Assembly (NCBI GenBank): GCA_030625685.1
Contig: DAOUQJ010000007.1
Coordinates: 62,001 to 126,000, forward strand
DNA: 64,000 bases
Direction: 5' to 3'
Source of the DNA: Oscillospiraceae bacterium
GTDB taxonomy: Bacteria > Bacillota > Clostridia > Oscillospirales > Oscillospiraceae
Position numbers and translations under genes: made by a program. Shown here piece by piece: positions 8,622-15,934 of the stretch. The first letter of the stretch is position 1. Each line of letters begins with the position of its first letter. A model generated the notes under the pieces. That model was not told the DNA's origin. It saw only the letters and a list, made by a program, of their open reading frames with translations, and ran no database searches.

Positions 8622-8933
8622 ATGGGTATTATTGATATTACCAAAGAGAATTTTGCAGAGGAAGTTTTAAATAGCGATAAGCCAGTTTTGTTGGATTTTA
8701 ATGCTCAGTGGTGTGGTCCTTGTCATATGGTTTCACCAGTTTTAGATGAAATTTCGAAGGAACGAGATGATCTGAAAATTGGTAAAATCGATGTGGATCA
8801 ACAACAGGAACTTGCACAGCAATTTAAAGTGATGAGTATTCCAATGCTTGTTGCTGTGAAACAAGGTGAAGTGAAAAAAATTCTCGTAGGCGTACAAGGA
8901 AAACAAGCACTATTAGATATGATGGATGAATAA
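8622..8933 (+). CDS. trx: Thioredoxin
   Basis: The ATG at 8622 has AAAGG 11 nt upstream; the TTG at 8613 would put the ribosome binding site too close. The 103-residue protein is a single thioredoxin domain: FAEEVLNSDKPVLLDFNAQ, the active site WCGPC, KIDVDQQQELAQQF, and the cis-proline loop VMSIPML. It reduces protein disulfides in the cytoplasm with electrons from thioredoxin reductase or ferredoxin-thioredoxin reductase; neither partner is in the window. A very long perfect hairpin follows directly. Confidence 0.93.
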   Translation: MGIIDITKENFAEEVLNSDKPVLLDFNAQWCGPCHMVSPVLDEISKERDDLKIGKIDVDQQQELAQQFKVMSIPMLVAVKQGEVKKILVGVQGKQALLDMMDE

Positions 8934-8973
8934 TACGTAGATGATACGTCTTAAACATTGTTAACTCATATCT

Positions 8974-9027
8974 CATATATAATTATACCCCCAAATACTT
9001 TGGTATTTGGGGGTATAATTATATATG
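8974..9027. repeat. Perfect 25-bp stem, 4-nt loop hairpin between convergent genes
   Basis: The left arm 8974-8998 is exactly complementary to 9003-9027 around the loop TTTG; the core of the arm is ACCCCCAAATAC. It sits 40 bp after thioredoxin and 60 bp before the end of the convergent flavoprotein gene. It lacks a clean T-run, but it probably stops transcription from both sides. Confidence 0.85.
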
Positions 9028-9087
9028 CAAATTGACGTATATCAAAAATTTACTTCGGGAAAAAACTTAGCGTTGAATTGCTTCTGA

Positions 9088-9726
9088 TCAATAGTAGGGG
9101 GAAACATGCTCTTCTAGTCGTTTTTTTGCGTATTCCTTAAGTTTCATGGTTTTAGCCAATCGGGTTCCCGCGGCTTTGGCTTCTTCTAAGACTGAATTAA
9201 ACTGCTCTACATCACCTTTCTTGAATGCGTGCAAAACCTTGAGATTATCAATCACGCGGAAGCCAAGGGCAGTGAGTGGTTTTTCCATCGCTTCACTGGT
9301 AAAGCCCATGGATTCTGTGTCTTTTTGTTCACAAATCGCAACGGTCAGTGCATGGCGACCACCCAAGGCTTCAGATAAACCAAGCCAAACGGAACGGTCG
9401 TCTTTGTCAAAGGTTTCAAAGCAATACAAGCGATCGATAAATAGCTTCGTTGTGGCAGTGATATTGTAGAAATATGTGGGGGAACCTAACACAACGGCAT
9501 CTGCTTGTAGAACCATTGGGTATAGTTTTTGCATATCATCTTTGATGACGCAACGATACGTTTTAGCACATCCTTCACAACCTGTACATGGGTGGATGGT
9601 GTAGTCACTTAGATGAATTTTCTTTACGGATATTCCTTCTGCGGTTATTCCATTTGAAACATAGTCCAACAATGTATCAGTGTTTCCATTTTTACGTTCA
9701 CTGCCAACAATAATCAATACTTCCAT
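9088..9726 (-). CDS. Iron-sulfur flavoprotein / NADPH-dependent FMN reductase family
   Basis: The ATG at 9726 follows AAGGAGGTCGTT. The 212-residue protein has a flavodoxin-like fold: VGSERKNGNTDTLLDYV is the FMN phosphate-binding loop, and SPTYFYNITATTKLFIDR is the second flavin loop. Between them lies a compact cysteine motif CTGCEGCAKTYRC, typical of the iron-sulfur flavoprotein (Isf) branch that carries electrons between ferredoxin and acceptors in anaerobes. A redox role in the cytoplasm is likely; the natural substrate is unknown. It is monocistronic, convergent with thioredoxin. Confidence 0.82.
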   Translation of the reverse strand: MEVLIIVGSERKNGNTDTLLDYVSNGITAEGISVKKIHLSDYTIHPCTGCEGCAKTYRCVIKDDMQKLYPMVLQADAVVLGSPTYFYNITATTKLFIDRLYCFETFDKDDRSVWLGLSEALGGRHALTVAICEQKDTESMGFTSEAMEKPLTALGFRVIDNLKVLHAFKKGDVEQFNSVLEEAKAAGTRLAKTMKLKEYAKKRLEEHVSPYY

Positions 9727-9896
9727 AACGACCTCCTTGTAATGTCATTAGTATACTCACATATAAGGAAGTTGTCAATTTGCGAGAAGTGTATGTTGAC
9801 TGTGTAGAAAAAGTTTAAAATACAGGGAAACATTTTTTCTTTTCAAGTTGATACTATGGTCTCGTAAAGTGTATAGCAAATTTGTTTGAGAAAATG

Positions 9897-10673
9897 TTAC
9901 TCTAAAATTCTACCATCACTTGTAATGGTTACGATTTGCCATGGAATCATTTTACCACATGTTTGTAATGCAGTTTTAATTGCTTGTTCAAGACCACCAC
10001 AACAAGGCACTTGCATACGGGTAACCGTTACACTTTTAATATCATTATTTTGCAATATTTCCCTTAGTTTTTCGCTATAGTCAGTAGCATCTAGTTTTGG
10101 GCATGCAATTAAAGTGACTTTATTTTTCATGAACTCGTTGTGAAAGTTTCCGTATGAATAAGCACAGCAGTCAGCCGCTATGAGGAGATTTGCATTTTGA
10201 AAATATGGTGCAGTGATTGGTGCAAGCTTTACTTGTATTGGCCATTGACGAAGCTGTGAGGCAGGAGCATATTCTGTTGGTGAAATTGATTGCTGAGGAT
10301 GCACAGGCTCATCATGCTCATGGGGGATAGATTGAGAAAGTGAACTAGGGCATTGGAATGAGTTAGAGTGTTTTCCGTTAGGATTGGCATCCGTTTTCAT
10401 GGGAAAAGTTTGAGATAAAGTTCCTGGGCACTGGAAGGGTGTAGTGTTTGTTTGCTCTTTTGGTTGCTTAAACTCAGCAACTTCACGTTCTTCAAATGAA
10501 ATTGCGCCAGTAGGACACACAGGAAGGCAGTTACCAAGCCCGTCACAGTAATCTTCTTTGACTAGCGTTGCTTTCCCGTTTATCATTTCTATGGCACCTT
10601 GGTGGCAAGTGTTTGCACAAGCTGCGCAGCCAGAACATTTTTCTTCATCAATTTTAATTATATTTCTAATCAT
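9897..10673 (-). CDS. 4Fe-4S dicluster protein with cysteine-rich C-terminal domain
   Basis: The ATG at 10673 follows AAAGGAAGTGCTGAT. Residues 1-65 hold two 4Fe-4S motifs, CSGCAACANTC and CDGLGNCLPVC. A linker of about 100 residues contains two diverged copies of FQCPxxLSQ followed by a His/Pro-rich stretch. The C-terminal domain (about 150-258) has DCCAYSYGNFHNEFM, VTLIACPKLD and QVPCCGGLEQAI, so it carries more cysteines that could bind metal. Such proteins occur next to Crp/Fnr regulators and hybrid-cluster proteins in anaerobes, suggesting a redox or nitrosative-stress role. It is divergent from the Crp/Fnr gene at 10817, which probably controls it. Exact function is unknown. Confidence 0.75.
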   Translation of the reverse strand: MIRNIIKIDEEKCSGCAACANTCHQGAIEMINGKATLVKEDYCDGLGNCLPVCPTGAISFEEREVAEFKQPKEQTNTTPFQCPGTLSQTFPMKTDANPNGKHSNSFQCPSSLSQSIPHEHDEPVHPQQSISPTEYAPASQLRQWPIQVKLAPITAPYFQNANLLIAADCCAYSYGNFHNEFMKNKVTLIACPKLDATDYSEKLREILQNNDIKSVTVTRMQVPCCGGLEQAIKTALQTCGKMIPWQIVTITSDGRILE

Positions 10674-10743
10674 ATCAGCACTTCCTTTTATCAGTAATCA
10701 GAGTATTTATAACGAATAAGTTACTTGAACTGTTAGTCGTATT

Positions 10744-10773
10744 GTTGACTTTGTAATGAAAATATACTATGAT
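10744..10773 (+). promoter_or_regulatory. Possible sigma-A promoter of the Crp/Fnr gene
   Basis: TTGACT at 10744-10749 and TATGAT at 10768-10773 with an 18-bp spacer, 44 bp before the preferred start codon. Confidence 0.45.
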
Positions 10774-10816
10774 TGTACCAGATTGTATGTTGTTTTTACA
10801 ACAAGGAGTGGTTCTG

Positions 10817-11473
10817 TTGATAAAATATTTAGAGGTGTTACATAAGTGTCATTTGTTTGAAAACATTGAGTTAGACGAACTTGAAGAGATGCTAAATCAT
10901 ATGTCGACAATTAAACGAAGCTATAAAAAAGGACAGTATATATATCAGATCGGTGATCAAGTAACCAGCATTGGTATATTGCTTTCTGGAAAGGTGCATA
11001 TCACCAAAGAAGACTATTGGGGAAATACCACAATTATTGCAAATATTGTAGAAGGTATGGTGTTTGGTGAGAGCTTTGCTTGCGCCGAAAATAGTGCAAT
11101 ACTGGTCAATGCAATTGCGAAAAATGACAGCGAAGTGATGTTTTTAGATGTAGAAAAAATGCTTGTAGAATCGTATTCAAGCATAGTGCAACCTAAAATG
11201 ATTCGCAATTTAATTACTGTGCTCGCTAATAAAAATTTGTTTTTAACTGGGAAAATTGAGCATATTGCCAAGCGTACTACGCGAGAAAAACTCCTTTCAT
11301 ATCTATCAGAGCAATCTAATAAAGTAGGAAGTGCAACTTTTGATATACCATTTAATCGTCAGCAACTTGCAGATTATTTAACTGTTGACCGTAGCGCTAT
11401 GTCAAATGAATTGAGTAAACTTCGTCAAGAAGGCATATTGGAGTATCATCGTTCTCATTTTACTTTGCTCTGA
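10817..11473 (+). CDS. Crp/Fnr family transcriptional regulator
   Basis: The TTG at 10817 lies 8 nt after AAGGAG and is the preferred start; 10769 would place the start inside the likely promoter. The 218-residue protein has a cyclic-nucleotide-type sensor domain (residues about 10-130: YIYQIGDQVTSIGILLSGKVHI, EGMVFGESFACAE) and a C-terminal winged helix (FNRQQLADYLTVDRSAMSNELSKLRQEGIL). It has too few suitably placed cysteines for an Fnr Fe-S cluster, so the signal is probably a small molecule or haem/NO. The divergent 4Fe-4S gene is the obvious target. Confidence 0.85.
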   Translation: MIKYLEVLHKCHLFENIELDELEEMLNHMSTIKRSYKKGQYIYQIGDQVTSIGILLSGKVHITKEDYWGNTTIIANIVEGMVFGESFACAENSAILVNAIAKNDSEVMFLDVEKMLVESYSSIVQPKMIRNLITVLANKNLFLTGKIEHIAKRTTREKLLSYLSEQSNKVGSATFDIPFNRQQLADYLTVDRSAMSNELSKLRQEGILEYHRSHFTLL

Positions 11474-11795
11474 ATTTTGTTTTGTATTGCTAAAGAGTAA
11501 TTTGTGTGTAAAATAATAAAAAGTGTAAATTATTTATAGGTGAATAATGAAGAAATCAAAAAATTATAATAAATATTATTTTATGGTATCATAAATGGAA
11601 AAAGTATCATTTGAGTGTATGAATCGTGTATGTTAATTTTAAAGTAGTTAATAGTGACGCTTGATCCGATACGCCAAACAGTATGTAAGTAAATCTCTGA
11701 TATATTTGTAAACAGTCTGATGGGTAGCATGCCAACAGTTTGTTTGCGGTTACATTAAAGCAGTTAGATACTGATAAAGAAGGGAAATATAATAA
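11474..11795. other. AT-rich intergenic region
   Basis: About 320 bases, mostly A/T. No supported gene, hairpin terminator or RNA motif was seen beyond the ribosome binding site of the following acetyltransferase. Confidence 0.5.
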
Positions 11796-12293
11796 ATGCA
11801 GCGCAATATACAAATGATAATGATATCTGATGATACACAGTTGAACATGATTAAAGAAATGGCAAAAGAGATATGGCATCATCATTACACGCCCATCATC
11901 GGAAAAACTCAGGTAGAATATATGCTCAAGAAATTTCATTCTTTAAACGCTATGAAAACTGATATTTTACAAGGTTATATCTATTATATCGTGCGTTGTG
12001 ATGATATACCTTGTGGATATTTCGTTATAAAACAGAATGATGGTATATATTTGAGCAAGTTTTACTTAATGGAAACCTATCGGAACAAAGGCGTTGGTAA
12101 GAAAATGATGGAAGCAATTATTGCATTTGCAAGAGAAAAAAATGAGCAGTCAATCTGGCTTCACTGTAATCGAAATAACACAAAATCTCTGGAAGTTTAT
12201 AATAAGTTAGGATTCCACATTGTGGAGACAGTAGATAATGATATTGGAAACGGATTTTTTATGAATGATTATATTTTGAGAAAGAAACTATAA
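11796..12293 (+). CDS. GNAT family N-acetyltransferase
   Basis: The ATG at 11796 is preceded by GAAGGGAAATATAATAA. The 165-residue protein has the GNAT fold: GYFVIKQNDGIYLSKFYLMETYRNKGVGKKMM contains the acetyl-CoA pyrophosphate loop (R/Q-x-x-G-x-G/A as RNKGVG), and HCNRNNTKSLEVYNKLGFHIVE is motif B. The substrate cannot be told from sequence; candidates include amines and protein N-termini. It stands alone between two unrelated genes and ends about 40 bp before a hairpin. Confidence 0.82.
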   Translation: MQRNIQMIMISDDTQLNMIKEMAKEIWHHHYTPIIGKTQVEYMLKKFHSLNAMKTDILQGYIYYIVRCDDIPCGYFVIKQNDGIYLSKFYLMETYRNKGVGKKMMEAIIAFAREKNEQSIWLHCNRNNTKSLEVYNKLGFHIVETVDNDIGNGFFMNDYILRKKL

Positions 12294-12330
12294 AGCTTTT
12301 CATAATATTATTTTGACTAGGAAACAGTAA

Positions 12331-12361
12331 CCTCCCACCTCATGATTTATGAGATGGGAGG
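12331..12361. terminator. GC-rich hairpin, probable terminator
   Basis: CCTCCCA-CTCAT pairs with ATGAG-TGGGAGG with one mismatch. There is no strong T-run on either strand, so termination is inferred from position between converging frames. Confidence 0.5.
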
Positions 12362-12368
12362 TATTCAG

Positions 12369-12587
12369 TTATTCTGCACTCTTAGCTGCTTCGTTTTGAT
12401 TATTAGATTCATTGGCCCGACTGCCAGGACGAAGTTCGATACTGTATGTGCTTTTTGCACCGCGCCCTTTGTTTTCTCTCTTGCCTTGCTTTCTCAATTC
12501 TGTCACCACACCTTCCTTAGTTATAGTGTTATTATTTGAAGGAACTATGAAAGTATTCATAGGAAGTTGTGTTATTGTATCTTGCAA
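12369..12587 (-). CDS. Possible small hydrophilic protein
   Basis: An open frame of 72 codons begins with TTG at 12587 or, more conservatively, ATG at 12560 (63 residues, MNTFIVPSNNN). The product is polar, rich in N, K, E and R, with no recognisable domain. A plausible promoter (TTGACT-17-TAATTT) lies upstream on this strand near 12635, but no good ribosome binding site is present before either start. The frame ends directly at the hairpin 12331-12361, as the other small frame at 13244 ends at a similar hairpin. Treat as tentative. Confidence 0.3.
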   Translation of the reverse strand: MQDTITQLPMNTFIVPSNNNTITKEGVVTELRKQGKRENKGRGAKSTYSIELRPGSRANESNNQNEAAKSAE

Positions 12588-12661
12588 ACATGAAGCAAGC
12601 TTCGAGAAATTATGTTTGAATATAAATTAAGTCAAAAACAAGAGTAGGTATTGATTATAAA

Positions 12662-13087
12662 TTACTTGTTGATGAGAATAATGCCGATGATGCATAGTAA
12701 AATACCAAACATTTGTTGAGCTGTTATGGTTTCTTTATAAAAAAACACTCCGATTGCAAGCAAAATACAGGCAAGCAGTATATTGGCTATCAGCGAACCA
12801 GTACCCATTTTCCATCCAACACGATAGACATAGATATAACCAAGTTCTAGCAAAACAATTGAGACACCAAAGAGAAAGGCAGTCCAGTTGGTTTTGTGCA
12901 TTTCAGAGACAAGGTTTTTATTTTCGCTTGTCGTAAAGAATAACAGTATAGATAATGCACCAGCAGTCAAATAGGTGATAATGAGCGATGCAAATGGTTG
13001 GGAATCAGATGGAATCGATTTAGCACATAAATTATAGATGATGTTTGCGCCAACAACGAGCATAATAGGCCAAAAGTAGTTTAACAT
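12662..13087 (-). CDS. Half-size EamA/DMT family transporter, 141 aa
   Basis: The ATG at 13087 has TAGGAGGAACT directly before it; the longer frame to 13192 runs through the promoter and attenuator and is rejected. The protein has four predicted membrane helices (MLVVGANIIYNLCAKS; FASLIITYLTAGALSILLFF; AFLFGVSIVLLELGYIYVY; IANILLACILLAIGVFFY with a last short segment GILLCIIGIILINK). This is half of a ten-helix EamA drug/metabolite transporter, similar in size to SMR exporters, so it would act as a dimer. The substrate is unknown. Its leader carries an intrinsic terminator between promoter and start codon, implying regulated read-through. Confidence 0.75.
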   Translation of the reverse strand: MLNYFWPIMLVVGANIIYNLCAKSIPSDSQPFASLIITYLTAGALSILLFFTTSENKNLVSEMHKTNWTAFLFGVSIVLLELGYIYVYRVGWKMGTGSLIANILLACILLAIGVFFYKETITAQQMFGILLCIIGIILINK

Positions 13088-13109
13088 AGTTCCTCCTAAA
13101 ATAAAAAAA

Positions 13110-13134
13110 GCAAACAAGGAAAAACCTTGTTTGC
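13110..13134 (-). terminator. Attenuator hairpin in the leader of the EamA gene
   Basis: GCAAACAAGG pairs perfectly with CCTTGTTTGC over a 5-nt loop. On the minus strand it is followed by seven T. It lies only 22 bp before the EamA start, downstream of the promoter at 13164-13192. An upstream segment GCGTTTG could pair with CAAAC and act as an anti-terminator. Confidence 0.75.
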
Positions 13135-13163
13135 GATAGGTGTTCAAACGCTTAATGGTCTTT

Positions 13164-13192
13164 ATCCTACTAGATAGTGAAGTTTTTGTCAA
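13164..13192 (-). promoter_or_regulatory. Sigma-A promoter of the EamA gene
   Basis: On the minus strand TTGACA (13187-13192) and TAGGAT (13164-13169) are separated by exactly 17 bp. Transcription should start near 13157, leaving a leader of about 70 nt. Confidence 0.75.
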
Positions 13193-13213
13193 GTGAGATT
13201 TTAATGTAAGTGG

Positions 13214-13240
13214 TAGCCTCCCCCATTATGGAGGAGGCTA
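13214..13240. terminator. GC-rich hairpin beside a small gene
   Basis: TAGCCTCC and GGAGGCTA form the outer stem, with CCA/TGG inside and one mismatch. It lies 4 bp past the stop of the small frame at 13244 and resembles the hairpin at 12331. Confidence 0.5.
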
Positions 13241-13243
13241 AGA

Positions 13244-13408
13244 TTAAGGCATGTGGATTATTTCATCAAACATATTTTCATAGAGCTCAATGTTAAATGA
13301 ATCTGATGCAGATGGGCTGGGTTTTGATTGATTTCTGCTTTTTAAAACAATTTGGTGCTGATTTGGAGTACTAAAAGGATTGTTTTTTCTATTTTCTGAC
13401 TTGAACAT
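13244..13408 (-). CDS. Small hypothetical protein, 54 aa
   Basis: The ATG at 13408 is preceded by GAGGTGAAGAG, a convincing ribosome binding site, and is preferred over the longer start at 13477. The 54-residue product is polar, rich in N, S, P and Q in its first two thirds, with an amphipathic tail IELYENMFDEIIHM. No family is recognised and no signal peptide is present. The gene ends at a GC-rich hairpin. Confidence 0.5.
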   Translation of the reverse strand: MFKSENRKNNPFSTPNQHQIVLKSRNQSKPSPSASDSFNIELYENMFDEIIHMP

Positions 13409-13799
13409 TCTCTTCACCTCGCTGATAGTATCAATAAAGAAATGATTTTTGTGTTTCGAATAAAACGGCAACTCCACTCAGACGATGACGCACATGAGAG
13501 GAGTTGCCACAAAAGAAACCTTAAACCTGCTCAAAACATATTTATTCTTTTACAGTTGATTGGTTTCTTCGTTATTATATTGCCCAACGATTGATGAATT
13601 ATGTGTTGTCACTACTAGGAAAAATTTATGTATAAAGTATTGAAATTTATGCTTTACAATATAAAAAATAGAAATTTGAATTGTTATGATTCAAATTTGT
13701 GAAAGTGTGGGTTGTTATATGAAAAAAATCATTTAATGAAAAACTTGTTGATTCAAAAGGTTTACCCAAAGTGGTTAAAGTGACGGAATTATGATGAAC
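13409..13799. other. Intergenic region
   Basis: About 390 bases of AT-rich sequence. A GCAACTCC...GGAGTTGC inverted repeat surrounds 13468-13507, possibly a terminator remnant. No gene is supported. Confidence 0.4.
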
Positions 13800-14291
13800 C
13801 TACAGTGTGATGTAATGAGGGATGATATCTTCATACAGGCCATTTTTGAGTAGAAAACCATTTGGGATAATACCTAGTTGCACAAAGCCAAGTTTTTTAT
13901 AAAGATGCAATGCACCAGCATTGGTTTTGACTACGGCATTGAACTGAAGAATATGAAAGCCCAGTTCTTTGGCTTTACTCATGCAATGTTTTACTAACTT
14001 CTCGCCGATGTGAAAACCGCGCAATCCATGTTTTACCGCATAGCTGGCATTTGAAATGTGGCCACATCTGCCGATATTGTTTGGGTGTAATATGTATAAT
14101 CCAATGATTTCATGCGTGTCTGCCTTCACTGCAACTCCAGTAAAAGATTGCTCGGAAAAAAAGCTTAATCCTGTTTCAGGAGTTAAAGGATCTATTTGAG
14201 GAAACGCATCCCCAACCTCGATGATTTCATTCCAAATACATATCATTTGATGAATATCATTGTGATTAAATTCTCGAAAAATTATATTCAT
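13800..14291 (-). CDS. GNAT family N-acetyltransferase
   Basis: The ATG at 14291 follows AAAGAGGTCAAAT. The 163-residue protein has the GNAT layout: IREF-type start (IIFREFNHNDIHQM), GVAVKADTHEIIGLYIL as strands 2-3, NASYAVKHGLRGFHIGEKLVKHCMSKAKELGF with the acetyl-CoA loop LRGFHIG, and NAGALHLYKKLGFVQLG as motif B. It resembles phosphinothricin/YjcK-like members, but the substrate cannot be assigned. Monocistronic. Confidence 0.82.
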   Translation of the reverse strand: MNIIFREFNHNDIHQMICIWNEIIEVGDAFPQIDPLTPETGLSFFSEQSFTGVAVKADTHEIIGLYILHPNNIGRCGHISNASYAVKHGLRGFHIGEKLVKHCMSKAKELGFHILQFNAVVKTNAGALHLYKKLGFVQLGIIPNGFLLKNGLYEDIIPHYITL

Positions 14292-14658
14292 TAGATTTGA
14301 CCTCTTTAGAAAGTATATTGAATAGAGATGTATAATAAATCAGTAAATATTGTGTAATTTAATAATTCATATATTAGGTGATTTGCGAAAAACTTAGGTT
14401 ATTAGTATACTATTAGCATATCGTTGAATGCAAGAATAGTTTTAAATATGGTAACTTGAAAATACTAGTGTTTGGCAATATAATAGATTAAAACGCTGTT
14501 TGTGAGTGAATTGGAGCGCAATTTGAACTGTAGTAACGCTAGTTTCAGCGCTTTATTACGGTTGTTTTTATGTTTTTTCTTGAAGAGAGTATTCAAGCGT
14601 GTGAGTTTTTTGACTGCTAGGATATATCGTTTATATATTGAAATGTGGAGTTGATTGA
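14292..14658. other. Intergenic region with promoter for the DUF134 gene
   Basis: About 370 bases. A likely promoter for the next gene is TTGACT near 14609 with TATATT 17 bp later. Around 14530-14560 a short stem CGCT/AGCG within AACGCTAGTTTCAGCG precedes a T-rich run. Nothing else was recognised. Confidence 0.4.
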
Positions 14659-15138
14659 ATGGCTAGGCCGACAAAGTGGAGAAAGATTGAGCATATGCCT
14701 GCTGTTTCTTGTTTCGTTCCATCGGAAAATGAAGTTTCTGATGTTCCCAAAAACAGATTAAAATTAGAAGAATTAGAAGCAATTCGACTAAAAGATTTAG
14801 AGGGTTTTGATCAAAGTGAGTGTGCTGAAAAAATGGAAGTGTCAAGACCGACATTTCAGCGTATATTGTTATCTGCTAGAGAAAAAATTGCAGACAGTTT
14901 GGTAAATGGTAAAATGATTCATATTGAAGGAGGAAATTTCGCACATAGTACTTGTCCATTTAGATGTTTGGATTGTGGAAAAGAATGGAACGATAAACAT
15001 GAAAACTCTGACACAGATCATCAAGCTGATTATGTTTGTCCAGAGTGTGGGTCGCACAAAATTGCATGTGGTCAATCATGCAGAGGGAAAAAATGGTGCG
15101 GAAGTTGTTGGCGAAATTATAGTAAGGAAATTTTTTAA
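14659..15138 (+). CDS. DUF134 family putative DNA-binding regulator with zinc ribbon
   Basis: The ATG at 14659 has GGAGTTGA upstream. The N-terminus MARPTKWRKIEHMPAV is diagnostic of DUF134 (COG1342). Residues 40-85 form a sigma-70-region-4-like helix-turn-helix: LEELEAIRLKDLEGFDQSECAEKMEVSRPTFQRIL. The C-terminal third has CLDC, CPECG, CGQSCRGKKWCGSC, a cysteine-rich metal-binding ribbon. Family members sit beside NifX-like and MinD-like genes in anaerobes, as here, and are thought to regulate them. Its own terminator separates it from the flavin reductase, whose promoter region carries a tandem repeat that could be its operator. Confidence 0.85.
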   Translation: MARPTKWRKIEHMPAVSCFVPSENEVSDVPKNRLKLEELEAIRLKDLEGFDQSECAEKMEVSRPTFQRILLSAREKIADSLVNGKMIHIEGGNFAHSTCPFRCLDCGKEWNDKHENSDTDHQADYVCPECGSHKIACGQSCRGKKWCGSCWRNYSKEIF

Positions 15139-15159
15139 GAATTAATTTGCAAACACGAA

Positions 15160-15188
15160 ACAGGGAGATATAATCTTCCTGTTTTTTT
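15160..15188 (+). terminator. Terminator after the DUF134 gene
   Basis: ACAGGGAGA pairs with TCTTCCTGT (one G-T pair) and is followed by seven T. Confidence 0.85.
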
Positions 15189-15230
15189 ATTTGAAGAATT
15201 TCGTTTGTTTAAAGATAAATTAAATTTTTA

Positions 15231-15284
15231 TTGACATATGCTCAAAATGGAATTACAATACTGGTTATGGGCATAAGCTCAAAT
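15231..15284 (+). promoter_or_regulatory. Promoter with tandem operator-like repeat
   Basis: TTGACA (15231-15236) and TACAAT (15254-15259) are 17 bp apart. CATATGCTCAAAA at 15235-15247 overlaps the -35 box, and CATAAGCTCAAAT at 15272-15284 lies just past the expected start site; 11 of 13 positions match. This fits two binding sites for one repressor, most simply the DUF134 protein. Confidence 0.6.
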
Positions 15285-15359
15285 CAAATGTTGTTTTTAA
15301 GTTCCAACGAAATTTTTGCGTTAGAATATTAAACATAAAATTCTGAGGAGAAATTATCT

Positions 15360-15884
15360 ATGAATAATACAGATACTGCACATTCTACAAATCATTTAAA
15401 AAGAAAAGCTAATATGAAATCTTGTTTGCAGCCTTTACCAAAGGTGCTTGTATCATGTCGCGGTTTGAATGGAGAAGAAAATGTACTAGCAGTTGCATAC
15501 TGTGGTAACTGTAGCTATGATCCACCGATGGTTATGGTGGGGATTGTGCCGTCTAGATATTCCTATCAATTAATTAAAGAATCAAAATGTTTTGTTGTGA
15601 ATCTAGTGGATGAAAATTATAAAGAAGTCTTTGACTATATGGGCAGTCGAAGCAAACGAGATGGAGATAAAATCTCAGCAATGGATGTAAAACTACAGGA
15701 TGGAAAAATGGTGAATGCCCCAATATTGACCGATTGTCCTGTCAATATTGAATGCACGGTTGTAGACTCTATTGTCACTGGATCACATGAAATGTTTATT
15801 GGAAAAATTGAATATGTTCATGCCGATACTAATATAACGGATGAAGATGGGAATATCAATTTTTCAGAAATTAATTATTTATAA
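15360..15884 (+). CDS. Flavin reductase domain protein
   Basis: The ATG at 15360 follows GAGGAGAAATTATCT. The 174-residue protein shows the flavin-reductase/FMN-binding split barrel: PLPKVLVSCRG, SYDPPMVMVGIVPSRYSYQLIKESKCFVVNLVDE, and ECTVVDSIVTGSHEMFIGKIEYVH. Members bind FMN and pass electrons from NAD(P)H or rubredoxin-type carriers. It is the first gene of a likely five-gene unit with NifX-like and MinD-like proteins, so a redox function for that system is likely. An N-terminal extension of about 20 residues precedes the barrel. Confidence 0.82.
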   Translation: MNNTDTAHSTNHLKRKANMKSCLQPLPKVLVSCRGLNGEENVLAVAYCGNCSYDPPMVMVGIVPSRYSYQLIKESKCFVVNLVDENYKEVFDYMGSRSKRDGDKISAMDVKLQDGKMVNAPILTDCPVNIECTVVDSIVTGSHEMFIGKIEYVHADTNITDEDGNINFSEINYL

Positions 15885-15934
15885 TACAAGTTGATTCAGA
15901 CATAGGCTAGATATTAAAGGAAATGGAGATTAGT

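Noticed and set aside
13110-13160. preQ1-type riboswitch in the EamA leader
   Set aside because: The tail AAACAAGG recalls preQ1-I, but no 5-bp P1 stem or matching pseudoknot could be built. Reported only as an attenuator.
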